From assembly GCA_012522445.1 (NCBI GenBank), contig JAAYKL010000058.1, positions 1 through 37,396 of the forward strand: DNA of 37,396 bases, read 5' to 3'. The first letter of the stretch is position 1. The number at the start of each line of letters is the position of its first letter. Position numbers and translations under genes: made by a program. Origin of the DNA: Myxococcales bacterium. GTDB lineage: Bacteria > Myxococcota_A > Polyangia > JAAYKL01. This document shows positions 27,145 through 35,849 of the stretch, one piece after another. The notes beneath the pieces are model-generated. The model ran no database searches. It was not told the origin of the DNA and worked only from the letters and a program-made list of their open reading frames with translations.

Positions 27145-27702
27145 TCAGTTTTCGGTCTCTTCGGTGGGGACGAGGCTCTCGCGGCACTTCTTGATGATGC
27201 GGGGAACGTCGTCGGCGCTGACCCGGGCGTTGACCTCGTCGTTGATGGTCACCACCGGCGCCAGGCCACAGGTGCCCAGGCATGCGGCTTCCTGCAGCGA
27301 AAACGTACCGTGCTTCGAGGTGTGGCCCATGTCGGTGCCGAGGGCGTCTTTGAACTCCGTGGCGACCTTGTCGGCGCCCTTCACATAGCAGGCGGTGCCC
27401 ATGCAGATGTGAATGCGAAACTTGCCCGGCGGGTGCAGTTGAAAGAAGTGATAGAAGGTGGCCACCCCGGCGACGGTCGCTGTGGGGATTTGCATCAACT
27501 GCGCCACCGCATCAATTTTTTCTTTGCCCAGGTATCCCAGTTCGCCCTGCAGTTTGTGCAGCACCGCGATCAACATGCTCGAGGGCACCTCTGACTTCAG
27601 GCAGTCTTCAATGAAGGCCACCACCGACGGCGGCAACTCTTCGCGGGACGCCTTTTGAATTTCGTTCCAGTTGTCTGTATTTTGTGTTGTAGGCATCGTC
27701 AT
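27145..27702 (-). CDS. hydC: Hydrogenase subunit HydC, NuoE-like [2Fe-2S] protein
   Basis: The 185-residue protein has the NuoE fold: an N-terminal helical part (PPSVVAFIEDCL, GELGYLGKEKIDAVA, VAGVATFYHFF) and a thioredoxin-like [2Fe-2S] domain with Cys pairs CMGTAC and CLGTC, the four usual ligands. In trimeric NAD(P)-dependent or bifurcating [FeFe] hydrogenases it relays electrons beside HydB. The ATG overlaps the hydA stop codon (TGATGA), so the two are translationally coupled. It is the last gene of the hydB-hydA-hydC unit. There is no clear terminator, though a T7 run lies about 30 nt downstream. Confidence 0.93.
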   Translation of the reverse strand: MTMPTTQNTDNWNEIQKASREELPPSVVAFIEDCLKSEVPSSMLIAVLHKLQGELGYLGKEKIDAVAQLMQIPTATVAGVATFYHFFQLHPPGKFRIHICMGTACYVKGADKVATEFKDALGTDMGHTSKHGTFSLQEAACLGTCGLAPVVTINDEVNARVSADDVPRIIKKCRESLVPTEETEN

Positions 27703-29492
27703 CAGATTCCCCTTGGCAAGCGCGCACTGTAATTCGTGTGCAGCAATTTTTGCGCCTTCTCACTGCCCGGCGCACCGAGATAGTCCATGTAAAGTTTGCT
27801 GATGGCGGGGTTTTCGTGGGAGCGCCGCAGCGTCTTCCCGGCGTCGATCATGTACAGCGCCTTGGCCCGCAACCAGAGCAGCTCTGGGTCACGCGGCTTC
27901 ATGCCCTTGGGCGGATATGGCTGGCCGCCGCCGCCGATGCAACCGCCCGGACAGGCCATAAATTCAATCAGGTGATACTCCTTGCCCGCCGCCACTTCGG
28001 CGAGCACCTTGGCCGCGTTGGACAAGCCGTTTACGACTGCCACGACAATTTTTTTGCCGTTGACCTCGACCACGGATTCGCGGATGCCGTCCACGGAGCG
28101 CACCTCGTGAAAATCAATTTGGTTGATGCGGCCGTCGGAGAGTTTTTCAACCGCCGTGCGCAGCGTGGCTTCCATGACGCCGCCGGTGGTGCCGAAGATA
28201 TCCCCCGCCCCCGACGATGTGCCCAGCGGGTTGTCAAACGTGTCGCGCGGGTAGTTTTCGAGGTCGATGCTTCCGGTGGTCCAGTAATCGACACCGTACG
28301 ATTTGATCATCCAAATCAACTCGCGCGTGGTCAGCACGGCATCGGTGTAGGGCGTGCCGTCCGGCAGGGTGTGCTCGGAGCGCTTGGCTTCGTACTTTTT
28401 GGCCACGCAGGGCATGATGGCCACGACGTAAACATCGTGCGGATCGATGCCCTTTTGTTCGGCGTAATAGGTTTTGAGCAGCGCCGACGTCATGGTCATG
28501 GGCGACTTGCACGACGAGGCGTGCGGGATCATCGACGGGTGAAAGCGCTCCAAATAGTTGATCCAACCCGGCGAGCAAGAGGTGAACATGGGCAGCGGGC
28601 CCTTGCCTTCCAGGCGTTGCAGAAACTCGGTGGATTCCTCGACGATGGTCAGGTCGGCGCCGAAGTTGGTGTCGAAGACCGCGTCGAAACCCAGGCGGCG
28701 CAGGGCAGCGACCATGCGACCGGTGCTCGGGGTACCCGGGGCCATGCCAAAACCCTCTCCGATGGTGGCGCGGATGGCCGGCGCGGTTTGCACCACCACG
28801 TGCTTCTTGGGGTCGGAGAGAGCCGCCCAAACCGCTTCGGTGTCGTCTTTTTCGAGCAGGGCCGCCGTGGGGCACACCGTGACGCATTGACCGCATTGGA
28901 TGCAGGCCGAGTCGTCCATGTCGGCTTCGTGGGCCGGGGCCACCACCGTGGTAAAACCGCGGCCGTGCTGGCTCAGGTTGTTGATGGCCTGGGTCTCCGA
29001 ACAGACCCGGATGCAGCGACCGCACAAAATGCACTTGTTGGGATTGCGCACCACCGCGCAGCTCGAGTGATCTTCGTGCAGGTTTTTGCGCGTCCCTTCG
29101 AAGAGGCGCTCGCGGATGCCCATCTCGTTGGCCAGGTTTTGCAGCTCGCAGTTGCCGCTGCGCTCGCAGGTTTGGCAGTCCTTGTCGTGGTTGTCGAGGA
29201 TCAGCTCGACGATGTCGCGACGCGCTTGGCGAATTTGCAGCGAGTTGGTCTCCACCTCCATGCCCTCCCACACCTTCACCGAGCAGGCCGCCATGTAGTG
29301 TCCGCGGTCCTTGACGTCGACCACGCAAACGCGGCAGGCGCCGGGAATGCTCAAGTCGGGGTGGTGGCAAAGCGTGGGGATGCGCACGCCGACATGCGAC
29401 GCCGCCTCCACAATGGTCGAGCCCTCTTCGACTTCGATTTTCAATCCATCAATGGTGATGGGGATCATTTTCTTTTTGTTTTCGGTAGTCAT
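27702..29492 (-). CDS. hydA: [FeFe] hydrogenase catalytic subunit HydA (HndD-like)
   Basis: From ATG 29492 (GGAG 5 nt upstream; GTG 29498 is also in frame) the protein has 596 residues. It begins with a [2Fe-2S] domain (C42, C53, C56, C70), then the His/Cys cluster (H102, C106, C109, C115) and two [4Fe-4S] clusters (C154-C164, C197-C207). The H-cluster domain follows: TSCSPGW (304-310), MPCVAKKYE with C362, and FMACPGGCIGGGGQP with C514 and C518. The first motif has Ser in place of the second Cys of TSCCPxW; together with SSCKSP shortly after, this resembles HndD-type enzymes as I recall them. It reduces protons or oxidises H2. It lacks the extra C-terminal [2Fe-2S] domain of Thermotoga HydA. 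It lies 12 nt after hydB. The maturases HydEFG are not in the window. Confidence 0.95.
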   Translation of the reverse strand: MTTENKKKMIPITIDGLKIEVEEGSTIVEAASHVGVRIPTLCHHPDLSIPGACRVCVVDVKDRGHYMAACSVKVWEGMEVETNSLQIRQARRDIVELILDNHDKDCQTCERSGNCELQNLANEMGIRERLFEGTRKNLHEDHSSCAVVRNPNKCILCGRCIRVCSETQAINNLSQHGRGFTTVVAPAHEADMDDSACIQCGQCVTVCPTAALLEKDDTEAVWAALSDPKKHVVVQTAPAIRATIGEGFGMAPGTPSTGRMVAALRRLGFDAVFDTNFGADLTIVEESTEFLQRLEGKGPLPMFTSCSPGWINYLERFHPSMIPHASSCKSPMTMTSALLKTYYAEQKGIDPHDVYVVAIMPCVAKKYEAKRSEHTLPDGTPYTDAVLTTRELIWMIKSYGVDYWTTGSIDLENYPRDTFDNPLGTSSGAGDIFGTTGGVMEATLRTAVEKLSDGRINQIDFHEVRSVDGIRESVVEVNGKKIVVAVVNGLSNAAKVLAEVAAGKEYHLIEFMACPGGCIGGGGQPYPPKGMKPRDPELLWLRAKALYMIDAGKTLRRSHENPAISKLYMDYLGAPGSEKAQKLLHTNYSARLPRGI

Positions 29493-29504
29493 GTTCACTC
29501 CACT

Positions 29505-31685
29505 TTAATCCCGTGTAATCGCAGAGAATTTGCAAACTTCAAAACAACGGCCGCAGCGGATGCAGGCTTCTTGATCGATGACATGCGGTTTTTTGCGTTC
29601 GCCGGTGATGCAGCCCACCGGGCACTCGCGCGCGCACAGACGGCAGCCGATGCACGCGTCTTCGAGGATGGTGTAGCGCAACAGCGCGGTGCACTTGCGC
29701 GACGGACAGCGCTTGTCGATGACGTGCGCTTCGTACTCCTCGCGGAAGTAGCGCAGCGTAGAGAGCACGGGGTTGGACGCCGCGCGGCCCAGTCCGCACA
29801 GGGAGGTGCGCTGCATGAGCAAGGCCAGCCGCTCGAGCTTGTCCAAGTCCTCGGGGACGCCCGTGCCGCCGGTGATGCGCTCGAGGATTTCGAGCATGCG
29901 CACCGTGCCTTCGCGACAGCTCGTGCACTTGCCGCAGGATTCGTTCTTCGAGAAAGTTAAGAAGAACTTGGCGATGTCCACCATGCAGTCGTCTTCGTCG
30001 AGGACAATCATTCCGCCGGAGCCCATCATGGAGCCGAGCTCCATCAGCGCTTCGAAGTCCACGGGCAGGTCCATGAAGTCCATGCGGATGCAGCCCCCCG
30101 CCGGACCGCCGGTTTGGATGGCCTTGATTTTTTTGCCCTCCGGGGAGCCGCCGCCGATGTCGAAGACGATGCGCTGCAAGGAGGTGCCCATGGGCACTTC
30201 GACGAGACCGGTGTGCTTGACCTTGCCAGCCAGGGCAAACACCTTGGTGCCGCCGCTCTTGTCGGTGCCGATTTGCGAAAACCACTGCGGTCCATAGGTG
30301 AAGATCACCGGGATGTTCACGTAGGACTCGACGTTGTTAATGAGCGTGGGCTTGCCGAAGAGGCCTTTTTGCGCCGGAAAGGGCGGTCGGATGCGCGGTT
30401 GTCCGCGGCGCCCCTCAATGGAGGCGATCAACGCGGTCTCTTCGCCGCACACGAAGGCGCCAGCCCCCAGGCGGATTTCGAGGTCAAAGGAAAAGCCGGT
30501 GCCCAGGATGTTGTCGCCCAGCAGATTGAGGGCGCGGGCTTGGGCCAGGGCGTTTTCCACGCGGCTCACCGCCAGCGGATATTCGGCGCGGATGTACAAG
30601 AAACCCTTTTGGGCCCCCACGGTGAAACCGGCGATGGTCATGCCTTCGACCACGGCAAAGGGGTCGCCCTCCAAAATGCTACGGTCCATGAAGGCGCCGG
30701 GATCGCCCTCGTCGGCGTTGCAAATGACGTAGCGCGTATCCGACGGCGTGTTGAGGGTTTGCTCCCACTTGAGGCCCGTGGGGTAACCGCCGCCACCGCG
30801 CCCGCGCAGCTTGGACTCGTGGAGCTGCGAAATCACCCAGCGCTGATCGTGTTTGTCGAGCACCTTGGCCAAGGCCAGGTAGCCGTCTTGCAACAAGTAG
30901 GAGTCGATGTCCTCGGGGTCGATGACGCCGCTGTTGCGCAGGGCCACGCGGGTTTGCATGTTGAAAAAAGGCAGGTTGCCGTAGCGGGAGAAGAAGACGT
31001 CGCTCACCGGTTTTTCGTGCAGCATCAAGCGCTCCACCGGTTCGCCGCCCAGCTCGTGCTCGGCGATAATGGCGTCCATGTCCTCGTAGGAGTGAATGGC
31101 GTAGATGATGCGATCCGGTCGCAGGGCGATGTGCGCGATGGCGTCGCCCGCCGTGTCGCTGTCGCACAGGTGGAGGCAGTCGGTTTCCCGCACTGCCACG
31201 CGCGTCATGTCGACACCCGCCGCCGCCATTTTGTCGGTGAAGCCCTTCATTAAATCGGCGTTGTCAAAGCTCTCGCACTGCCGCGTGGCACAAAACCAAT
31301 ACTCGCGGCGAAACACCACCTCGTCGGTTCTGTCGAGCATCATGTCGACGACGGGTTCTCCGCCGACGACGTGGCGCGTAAAAATATCGTGCACGCCCCG
31401 CCACGTTACTTGCTCGTACTTCACCGGCATCTGCCCCGGGGCAAACACACCGACGATGGGCTCGCGGCTGCAGCGCCCCGAACATCCCGTGCGGCGAATG
31501 ATGATGTCATCGCGACCGCTCGCTTTGATGTGGCGGACAAACTCCGCGTACACCTTGGGCGCACCCGCCGCATTTTCGCATGTGGCCGAGCCGATCTCGA
31601 TCACGATGCTCTCTGGCGGCTCTTTGGCTTCCATGCGCCGTGCCGCTGCGTCCAGAATGGATTTGTGCAACTCTGTTACAGGCAT
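29505..31685 (-). CDS. hydB: Hydrogenase subunit HydB, NuoF-like FMN/NAD(P) subunit with two thioredoxin-like domains
   Basis: From ATG 31685 (AAGGAGA, 6 nt) the protein has 726 residues, about 100 more than Thermotoga HydB. Residues 20-120 form a first thioredoxin-like ferredoxin domain with only three of four Cys (C36, C68, C72). Residues 125-225 form a second with all four (C132, C137, C170, C174). The NuoF core follows: FMN loop RGRGGGGYPTG (294-304), CNADEGDPGAFMDR, GAGAFVCGEETALI, and a [4Fe-4S] site C584, C587, C590, C630. The C-terminus has two ferredoxin [4Fe-4S] clusters (C678-C688, C708-C718), as in HydB rather than complex I. It binds NAD(P)H and FMN and is the likely bifurcation site. 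It is the first gene of the unit. Confidence 0.94.
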   Translation of the reverse strand: MPVTELHKSILDAAARRMEAKEPPESIVIEIGSATCENAAGAPKVYAEFVRHIKASGRDDIIIRRTGCSGRCSREPIVGVFAPGQMPVKYEQVTWRGVHDIFTRHVVGGEPVVDMMLDRTDEVVFRREYWFCATRQCESFDNADLMKGFTDKMAAAGVDMTRVAVRETDCLHLCDSDTAGDAIAHIALRPDRIIYAIHSYEDMDAIIAEHELGGEPVERLMLHEKPVSDVFFSRYGNLPFFNMQTRVALRNSGVIDPEDIDSYLLQDGYLALAKVLDKHDQRWVISQLHESKLRGRGGGGYPTGLKWEQTLNTPSDTRYVICNADEGDPGAFMDRSILEGDPFAVVEGMTIAGFTVGAQKGFLYIRAEYPLAVSRVENALAQARALNLLGDNILGTGFSFDLEIRLGAGAFVCGEETALIASIEGRRGQPRIRPPFPAQKGLFGKPTLINNVESYVNIPVIFTYGPQWFSQIGTDKSGGTKVFALAGKVKHTGLVEVPMGTSLQRIVFDIGGGSPEGKKIKAIQTGGPAGGCIRMDFMDLPVDFEALMELGSMMGSGGMIVLDEDDCMVDIAKFFLTFSKNESCGKCTSCREGTVRMLEILERITGGTGVPEDLDKLERLALLMQRTSLCGLGRAASNPVLSTLRYFREEYEAHVIDKRCPSRKCTALLRYTILEDACIGCRLCARECPVGCITGERKKPHVIDQEACIRCGRCFEVCKFSAITRD

Positions 31686-31754
31686 AAATTTCTCCTTGTG
31701 AAACAAACCGCAAAATGAAGAGCGCGAACGCTGTACTGTGCTGTGTCACGGCGG

Positions 31755-31789
31755 TGGGCGCAAAAGAAAAACGCTGTCCCTCGCGCCCA
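31755..31789 (-). other. Inverted repeat in the hydB leader
   Basis: Exact 7-bp arms TGGGCGC (31755-31761) and GCGCCCA (31783-31789) enclose 21 nt. If transcription starts near 31800, this hairpin would form in the 5' part of the roughly 110-nt hydB leader. The role is unknown. Confidence 0.4.
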
Positions 31790-31822
31790 ACGCAGCCGGG
31801 GTCTAGTATCGAAAAGGCATAA

Positions 31823-31850
31823 AGTCAACCGTTCTGTGATAAAATTCACA
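31823..31850 (-). promoter_or_regulatory. CRP/FNR-type operator and -35 box upstream of hydBAC
   Basis: TGTGA-N6-TCACA (31835-31850) is an exact match to the CRP consensus half-sites. Six nt beyond it on the minus strand lies TTGACT (31828-31823), a good -35 box; the -10 is poor (GATACT or TACTAG at spacing 12-14, TAGACC at 17). The operator centre lies about 42-47 nt from the possible start, near the class II activator position. The 353-nt region 31686-32038 holds this, the leader hairpin, two direct CACAAGAT copies and further inverted repeats (31963-31979, 31980-32006). Confidence 0.55.
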
Positions 31851-31962
31851 AGATTTTCCACAAGATAAAAACTTCCGTTCCAAAAATCACAGCCGCTGGG
31901 TTTTGCGGCGACCAAACCGAAGCGGCCAGCCGCGTGAATTGTGTGCGCCGTATAGGTAAGCG

Positions 31963-32006
31963 GAGCGGCACAACCGCTCTTGTCGCCATCTATCGGACAG
32001 CGACAA
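31963..32006 (-). terminator. Pair of hairpins downstream of the CotH gene
   Basis: Two adjacent inverted repeats, TTGTCGC/GCGACAA (31980-31986 with 32000-32006) and GAGCGG/CCGCTC (31963-31968 with 31974-31979), lie 32-76 nt after the stop of the CotH gene. Neither has a T-run, so termination is only a guess. Confidence 0.25.
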
Positions 32007-32038
32007 TGGGCCGCTTGTGACACATTCTTGTCGGCGGG

Positions 32039-34204
32039 TCAAAAGCGAAAATAGATGTTGTCGATTTGCAAGGTGGCGTGTTCGGTTTCGGCGATCATCT
32101 CGCCGTCATTCGACCGCTGGGGATACAGCTCGAAGACCACGGCGGACAGGCGTGACAGCACCTCGGCGCGGGCCGCGGCGTCGGATCCCGTCCAGCCTTG
32201 ATCGCCGGACCATGCGTCCTTGGCCCAGTCGGGGTAGCCAATGCTGCCCAGCGTGATTTTGAACGTGGTGGGCGCCGACGTAACGATGATGTCGCGCGAA
32301 AAGACCTCCCAGATGCCGCCGTACAACGCGCTGTACACCGGGCTGCGAAAGTCGATGCGCAGATTGCGCTCTCGATCGGCGCGCAGGGTCACCGACATCT
32401 CCACCATTTTGGAAACATCGATGGTGCCGCCGCCATCGACCTCCACCGCCACGCCGGCCACTTCATTCCAGGCGCCGGGGATGCGCGTGTAGTCGACCTC
32501 CATGCGCAGGTCCGCGAGGCCCGACAGGGGGTCTGCCGTGCTCCAGGTGGTGACGGTGGTGGTGCCGGAGGAGGCGTAGTCGTAAGTCCAGATGGGCGCG
32601 GTGTCGGCAGCCCCGTCGATGAACTCGTAGTTGTGGATGATGTCGCGCCTCAGGCCCGTTTCGTCCGTGGGGGCATTGAGCGCGTCGGCGTCGGGCTCAT
32701 CCCAATGCGACTGTTCGATGTACCCCTCCAGCAGGTGCTGTTCGAAATCGAAGATGGCGTCTTGGAGAATGCCGCGCAGCTCGTCGACCCGGCGCTCCCA
32801 TTCCTGCGTGTTGACGTAGGGGTCGTCGGCGATGGCCGGGGCCACCAGTTCGGCCCAGCGCGTCACCTTGGCGTTGAGCGCATCGTAAACAAAGATGGTG
32901 TCGAGCAGCTCTTGCCCCGCGGCGGCAAAGTCGTCCCAGTGGTTGTGCGCCAGCAGATGGATGAGGTTGTCGCAGCCCGGCGGCGTGACCCGCGTGGGAT
33001 CGTTGGCGGTCCACACCGACATGGGCGTGCAGTCCGCGGGTTTCACGTTCCAGTTGGGGATGGGCGCCGCGGTGACCCACTGCTGCGGATTCATGAACGG
33101 GTCAAAGGGCGGGAAGGTGTTGTCGAGGTCCCAGGGAACGAGGTGGAACATGTCGATGGGGCCGTCGTCGTGGTACCAGTAAAAGTTGTGCGGGGTCCGG
33201 GGGCTGTAAAACGCCGTGATACCGTCCCAGTTTTGCAAGGCGCGGTCCACGGCCATGTAGCGCACCAGGGCGCCGATGTCGGTCCAGTCCGCCATGTCGG
33301 CCGAAAAGGTTGCGGCGGTGGCCTGGGCCACTTGGTTGCCAAAGGCGATGAAGTCGGACACATCGCCCACCTCCTCGTTGGTCTTCAGGGCGCTGCGCAC
33401 GTGGTCGGGGCTTAGATCTGCCACGGGCCAGATTTCTTTGTAGAGGTTGCCGTCGCCCCCTTTGGCGTAGTGCGCCTTGGTGTAGCGGCCGTCGATTTGC
33501 TCCACGGCGAGCACCAGCCCCTCGTAGCGGCCGTTGATGAAGAGCTTGGCGTGGGCGGTCAGGGGCGCGTCGATGCCGAATTCGTTGAAGATGCCGTAGG
33601 AGAGGCTGTCGCGCATTTTGCTCGCGTCGGCGCTCAGGGCGTGCAGGTTGAGGTTTTTGAGACCGTGGAAGCGCTGCTGATCGTCGTAGCGTTTGAACGA
33701 AATGCGCAAAGAGAGTTTGGCGCACTCGCCAGCGTGACTGCGGACGCCGCCAAAATCGTTCCAGCAGTGCGACAGCGTCCAGGCGCCTTTGTAGCGCAGG
33801 CCAATGCTCTCGAAGAGCGACTCGCCCGCCTTGGCCACCACCCGCAGGGACGCCGGGCGGTACACCTTGTCGACACCGTGGGCCTGCAGGTCGCTGTATA
33901 CGTCTTCATCAATGGTGATGTGGTATTCCTTGAGTTCGTCTTGGTTGAACACCTGCTCGGCCAGCGTGCGCTTGGAGAAGGTGCGTGTGTCGTTGGGGTC
34001 GCCGTACCCCGTGTCCAGGGGAAGGGTCGAGGAGTCTTGGGGGGCGGTGTCGCTGTCCGCGACGTCGGTGGCGTTGTCGGTGGCAAGGCCAGAGGTTTTG
34101 GCGTTGCACGAAGCCAGCAACAGCAAGACCGCAACCGAGATGCCGAAAAACAATGCAATGCGCGCCACAATGATGAACAAGCGGTGAATCGAATGCGATG
34201 ACAT
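32039..34204 (-). CDS. CotH-family lipoprotein kinase with C-terminal beta-sandwich
   Basis: From ATG 34204 (AAAGGAG, 5 nt) the protein has 721 residues. The lipoprotein signal ends LLLLASC with lipid Cys at 33. After an Asp/Thr-rich linker comes a CotH domain (about 80-430): YHITIDEDVYSDL, GLRYKGAWTL, LNLHALSADASKMRDSLSY, LVLAVEQIDGRY, and the kinase-like active block DRALQNWDGIT followed by HLVPWDLDNTF. CotH is an atypical protein kinase of spore coats, but lipid-anchored CotH proteins outside Firmicutes probably act on cell-surface proteins. The last 180 or so residues resemble a carbohydrate-binding beta-sandwich (YDYASSGTTTVTTWS onward). It diverges from glyA. Upstream in-frame codons to 34291 overlap the ribosome binding site and are not used. 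Confidence 0.85.
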   Translation of the reverse strand: MSSHSIHRLFIIVARIALFFGISVAVLLLLASCNAKTSGLATDNATDVADSDTAPQDSSTLPLDTGYGDPNDTRTFSKRTLAEQVFNQDELKEYHITIDEDVYSDLQAHGVDKVYRPASLRVVAKAGESLFESIGLRYKGAWTLSHCWNDFGGVRSHAGECAKLSLRISFKRYDDQQRFHGLKNLNLHALSADASKMRDSLSYGIFNEFGIDAPLTAHAKLFINGRYEGLVLAVEQIDGRYTKAHYAKGGDGNLYKEIWPVADLSPDHVRSALKTNEEVGDVSDFIAFGNQVAQATAATFSADMADWTDIGALVRYMAVDRALQNWDGITAFYSPRTPHNFYWYHDDGPIDMFHLVPWDLDNTFPPFDPFMNPQQWVTAAPIPNWNVKPADCTPMSVWTANDPTRVTPPGCDNLIHLLAHNHWDDFAAAGQELLDTIFVYDALNAKVTRWAELVAPAIADDPYVNTQEWERRVDELRGILQDAIFDFEQHLLEGYIEQSHWDEPDADALNAPTDETGLRRDIIHNYEFIDGAADTAPIWTYDYASSGTTTVTTWSTADPLSGLADLRMEVDYTRIPGAWNEVAGVAVEVDGGGTIDVSKMVEMSVTLRADRERNLRIDFRSPVYSALYGGIWEVFSRDIIVTSAPTTFKITLGSIGYPDWAKDAWSGDQGWTGSDAAARAEVLSRLSAVVFELYPQRSNDGEMIAETEHATLQIDNIYFRF

Positions 34205-34392
34205 GAGGCTCCTTTGGGCACGTGAACAGTGGGAGGACAAAGGCTCGCTCCAGGTGAATCCCGAAAAAAATAACATAGAAAAATTAAGCATTACGGTCCT
34301 TTTTGCTCTCAGACTGGATCATTTTCCGTCGCGCAGGATTCATTTTCCGTATTTGCAAGAGCGGTCTTGTGGGTGAGCAAGGCGGCGGAGCC

Positions 34393-34440
34393 GGGGTGCG
34401 AAACGGGGTGCGAAACAGGGTGCGAAACGGGGTGCGAAAC
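34393..34440. repeat. 12-bp tandem repeat GGGGTGCGAAAC, four copies
   Basis: Four consecutive 12-bp units (34393-34404, 34405-34416, 34417-34428, 34429-34440) differ at one base only (AGGG in the third). They lie about 26 nt upstream of the glyA -10 box. The unit is a multiple of three and could encode GVRN repeats in a short frame, but nothing else supports a gene there. The rest of the 337-nt divergent gap 34205-34541 holds only the glyA promoter elements. Confidence 0.85.
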
Positions 34441-34465
34441 GGATTCCCCTTTTTCTTAGAAGGAT

Positions 34466-34471
34466 TATACT
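34466..34471 (+). promoter_or_regulatory. Probable -10 box of the glyA promoter
   Basis: TATACT lies 70 nt upstream of glyA. No good -35 box is found at 16-18 nt, where the sequence is ATTCCCC, so an activator may be needed. Confidence 0.4.
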
Positions 34472-34477
34472 GCCGTT

Positions 34478-34492
34478 CCGTTCACTGAACGG
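34478..34492. promoter_or_regulatory. Palindrome CCGTTC-N3-GAACGG at the glyA transcription start
   Basis: Perfect 6-bp arms (34478-34483, 34487-34492) lie 6 nt after the -10 box, covering the expected start of transcription. This is a typical repressor position, or it would make a 5'-end hairpin of the mRNA. Confidence 0.45.
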
Positions 34493-34541
34493 ATGTGCCC
34501 ACATCTACGGGCACAAAATTCACATCTATTAAGGAGCCGCC

Positions 34542-35789
<1,248 letters not shown>

Positions 35790-35849
35790 CCCACCGCTGC
35801 GCCGCAAGGCCGCAACGCCGGGCCACCCACACGACAAAGGAGTCCACAC

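Noticed and set aside
27738-29960. Long open frame (740 codons) on the plus strand antisense to hydA and part of hydB
   Set aside because: It mirrors the hydrogenase codons, has Arg/His/Gly-rich composition with no domain, and no ribosome binding site. It is an artefact of high GC.
27145-31685. Fragment of respiratory complex I (nuoE, nuoF, nuoG)
   Set aside because: The nuoG-like subunit carries the H-cluster motifs MPCxxKxxE and MACxxGCxxGGG, and HydB has extra C-terminal ferredoxin clusters; this is a hydrogenase.
31854-31862. DnaA-box-like TTTTCCACA
   Set aside because: A single near-consensus box with no cluster, no dnaA or dnaN nearby, and no AT-rich unwinding region; not an origin.
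31676-32023. 115-codon minus-strand frame upstream of hydB
   Set aside because: It covers the hydB promoter, operator and ribosome binding site, and has no domain.
34303-34488. 61-codon frame with GVRN repeats before glyA
   Set aside because: TTG start, no ribosome binding site, and it runs through the -10 box and palindrome of glyA. The repeat is better seen as DNA.
34472-34541. Glycine riboswitch before glyA
   Set aside because: The possible leader is only about 65 nt, too short for a glycine aptamer, and shows just one small hairpin.
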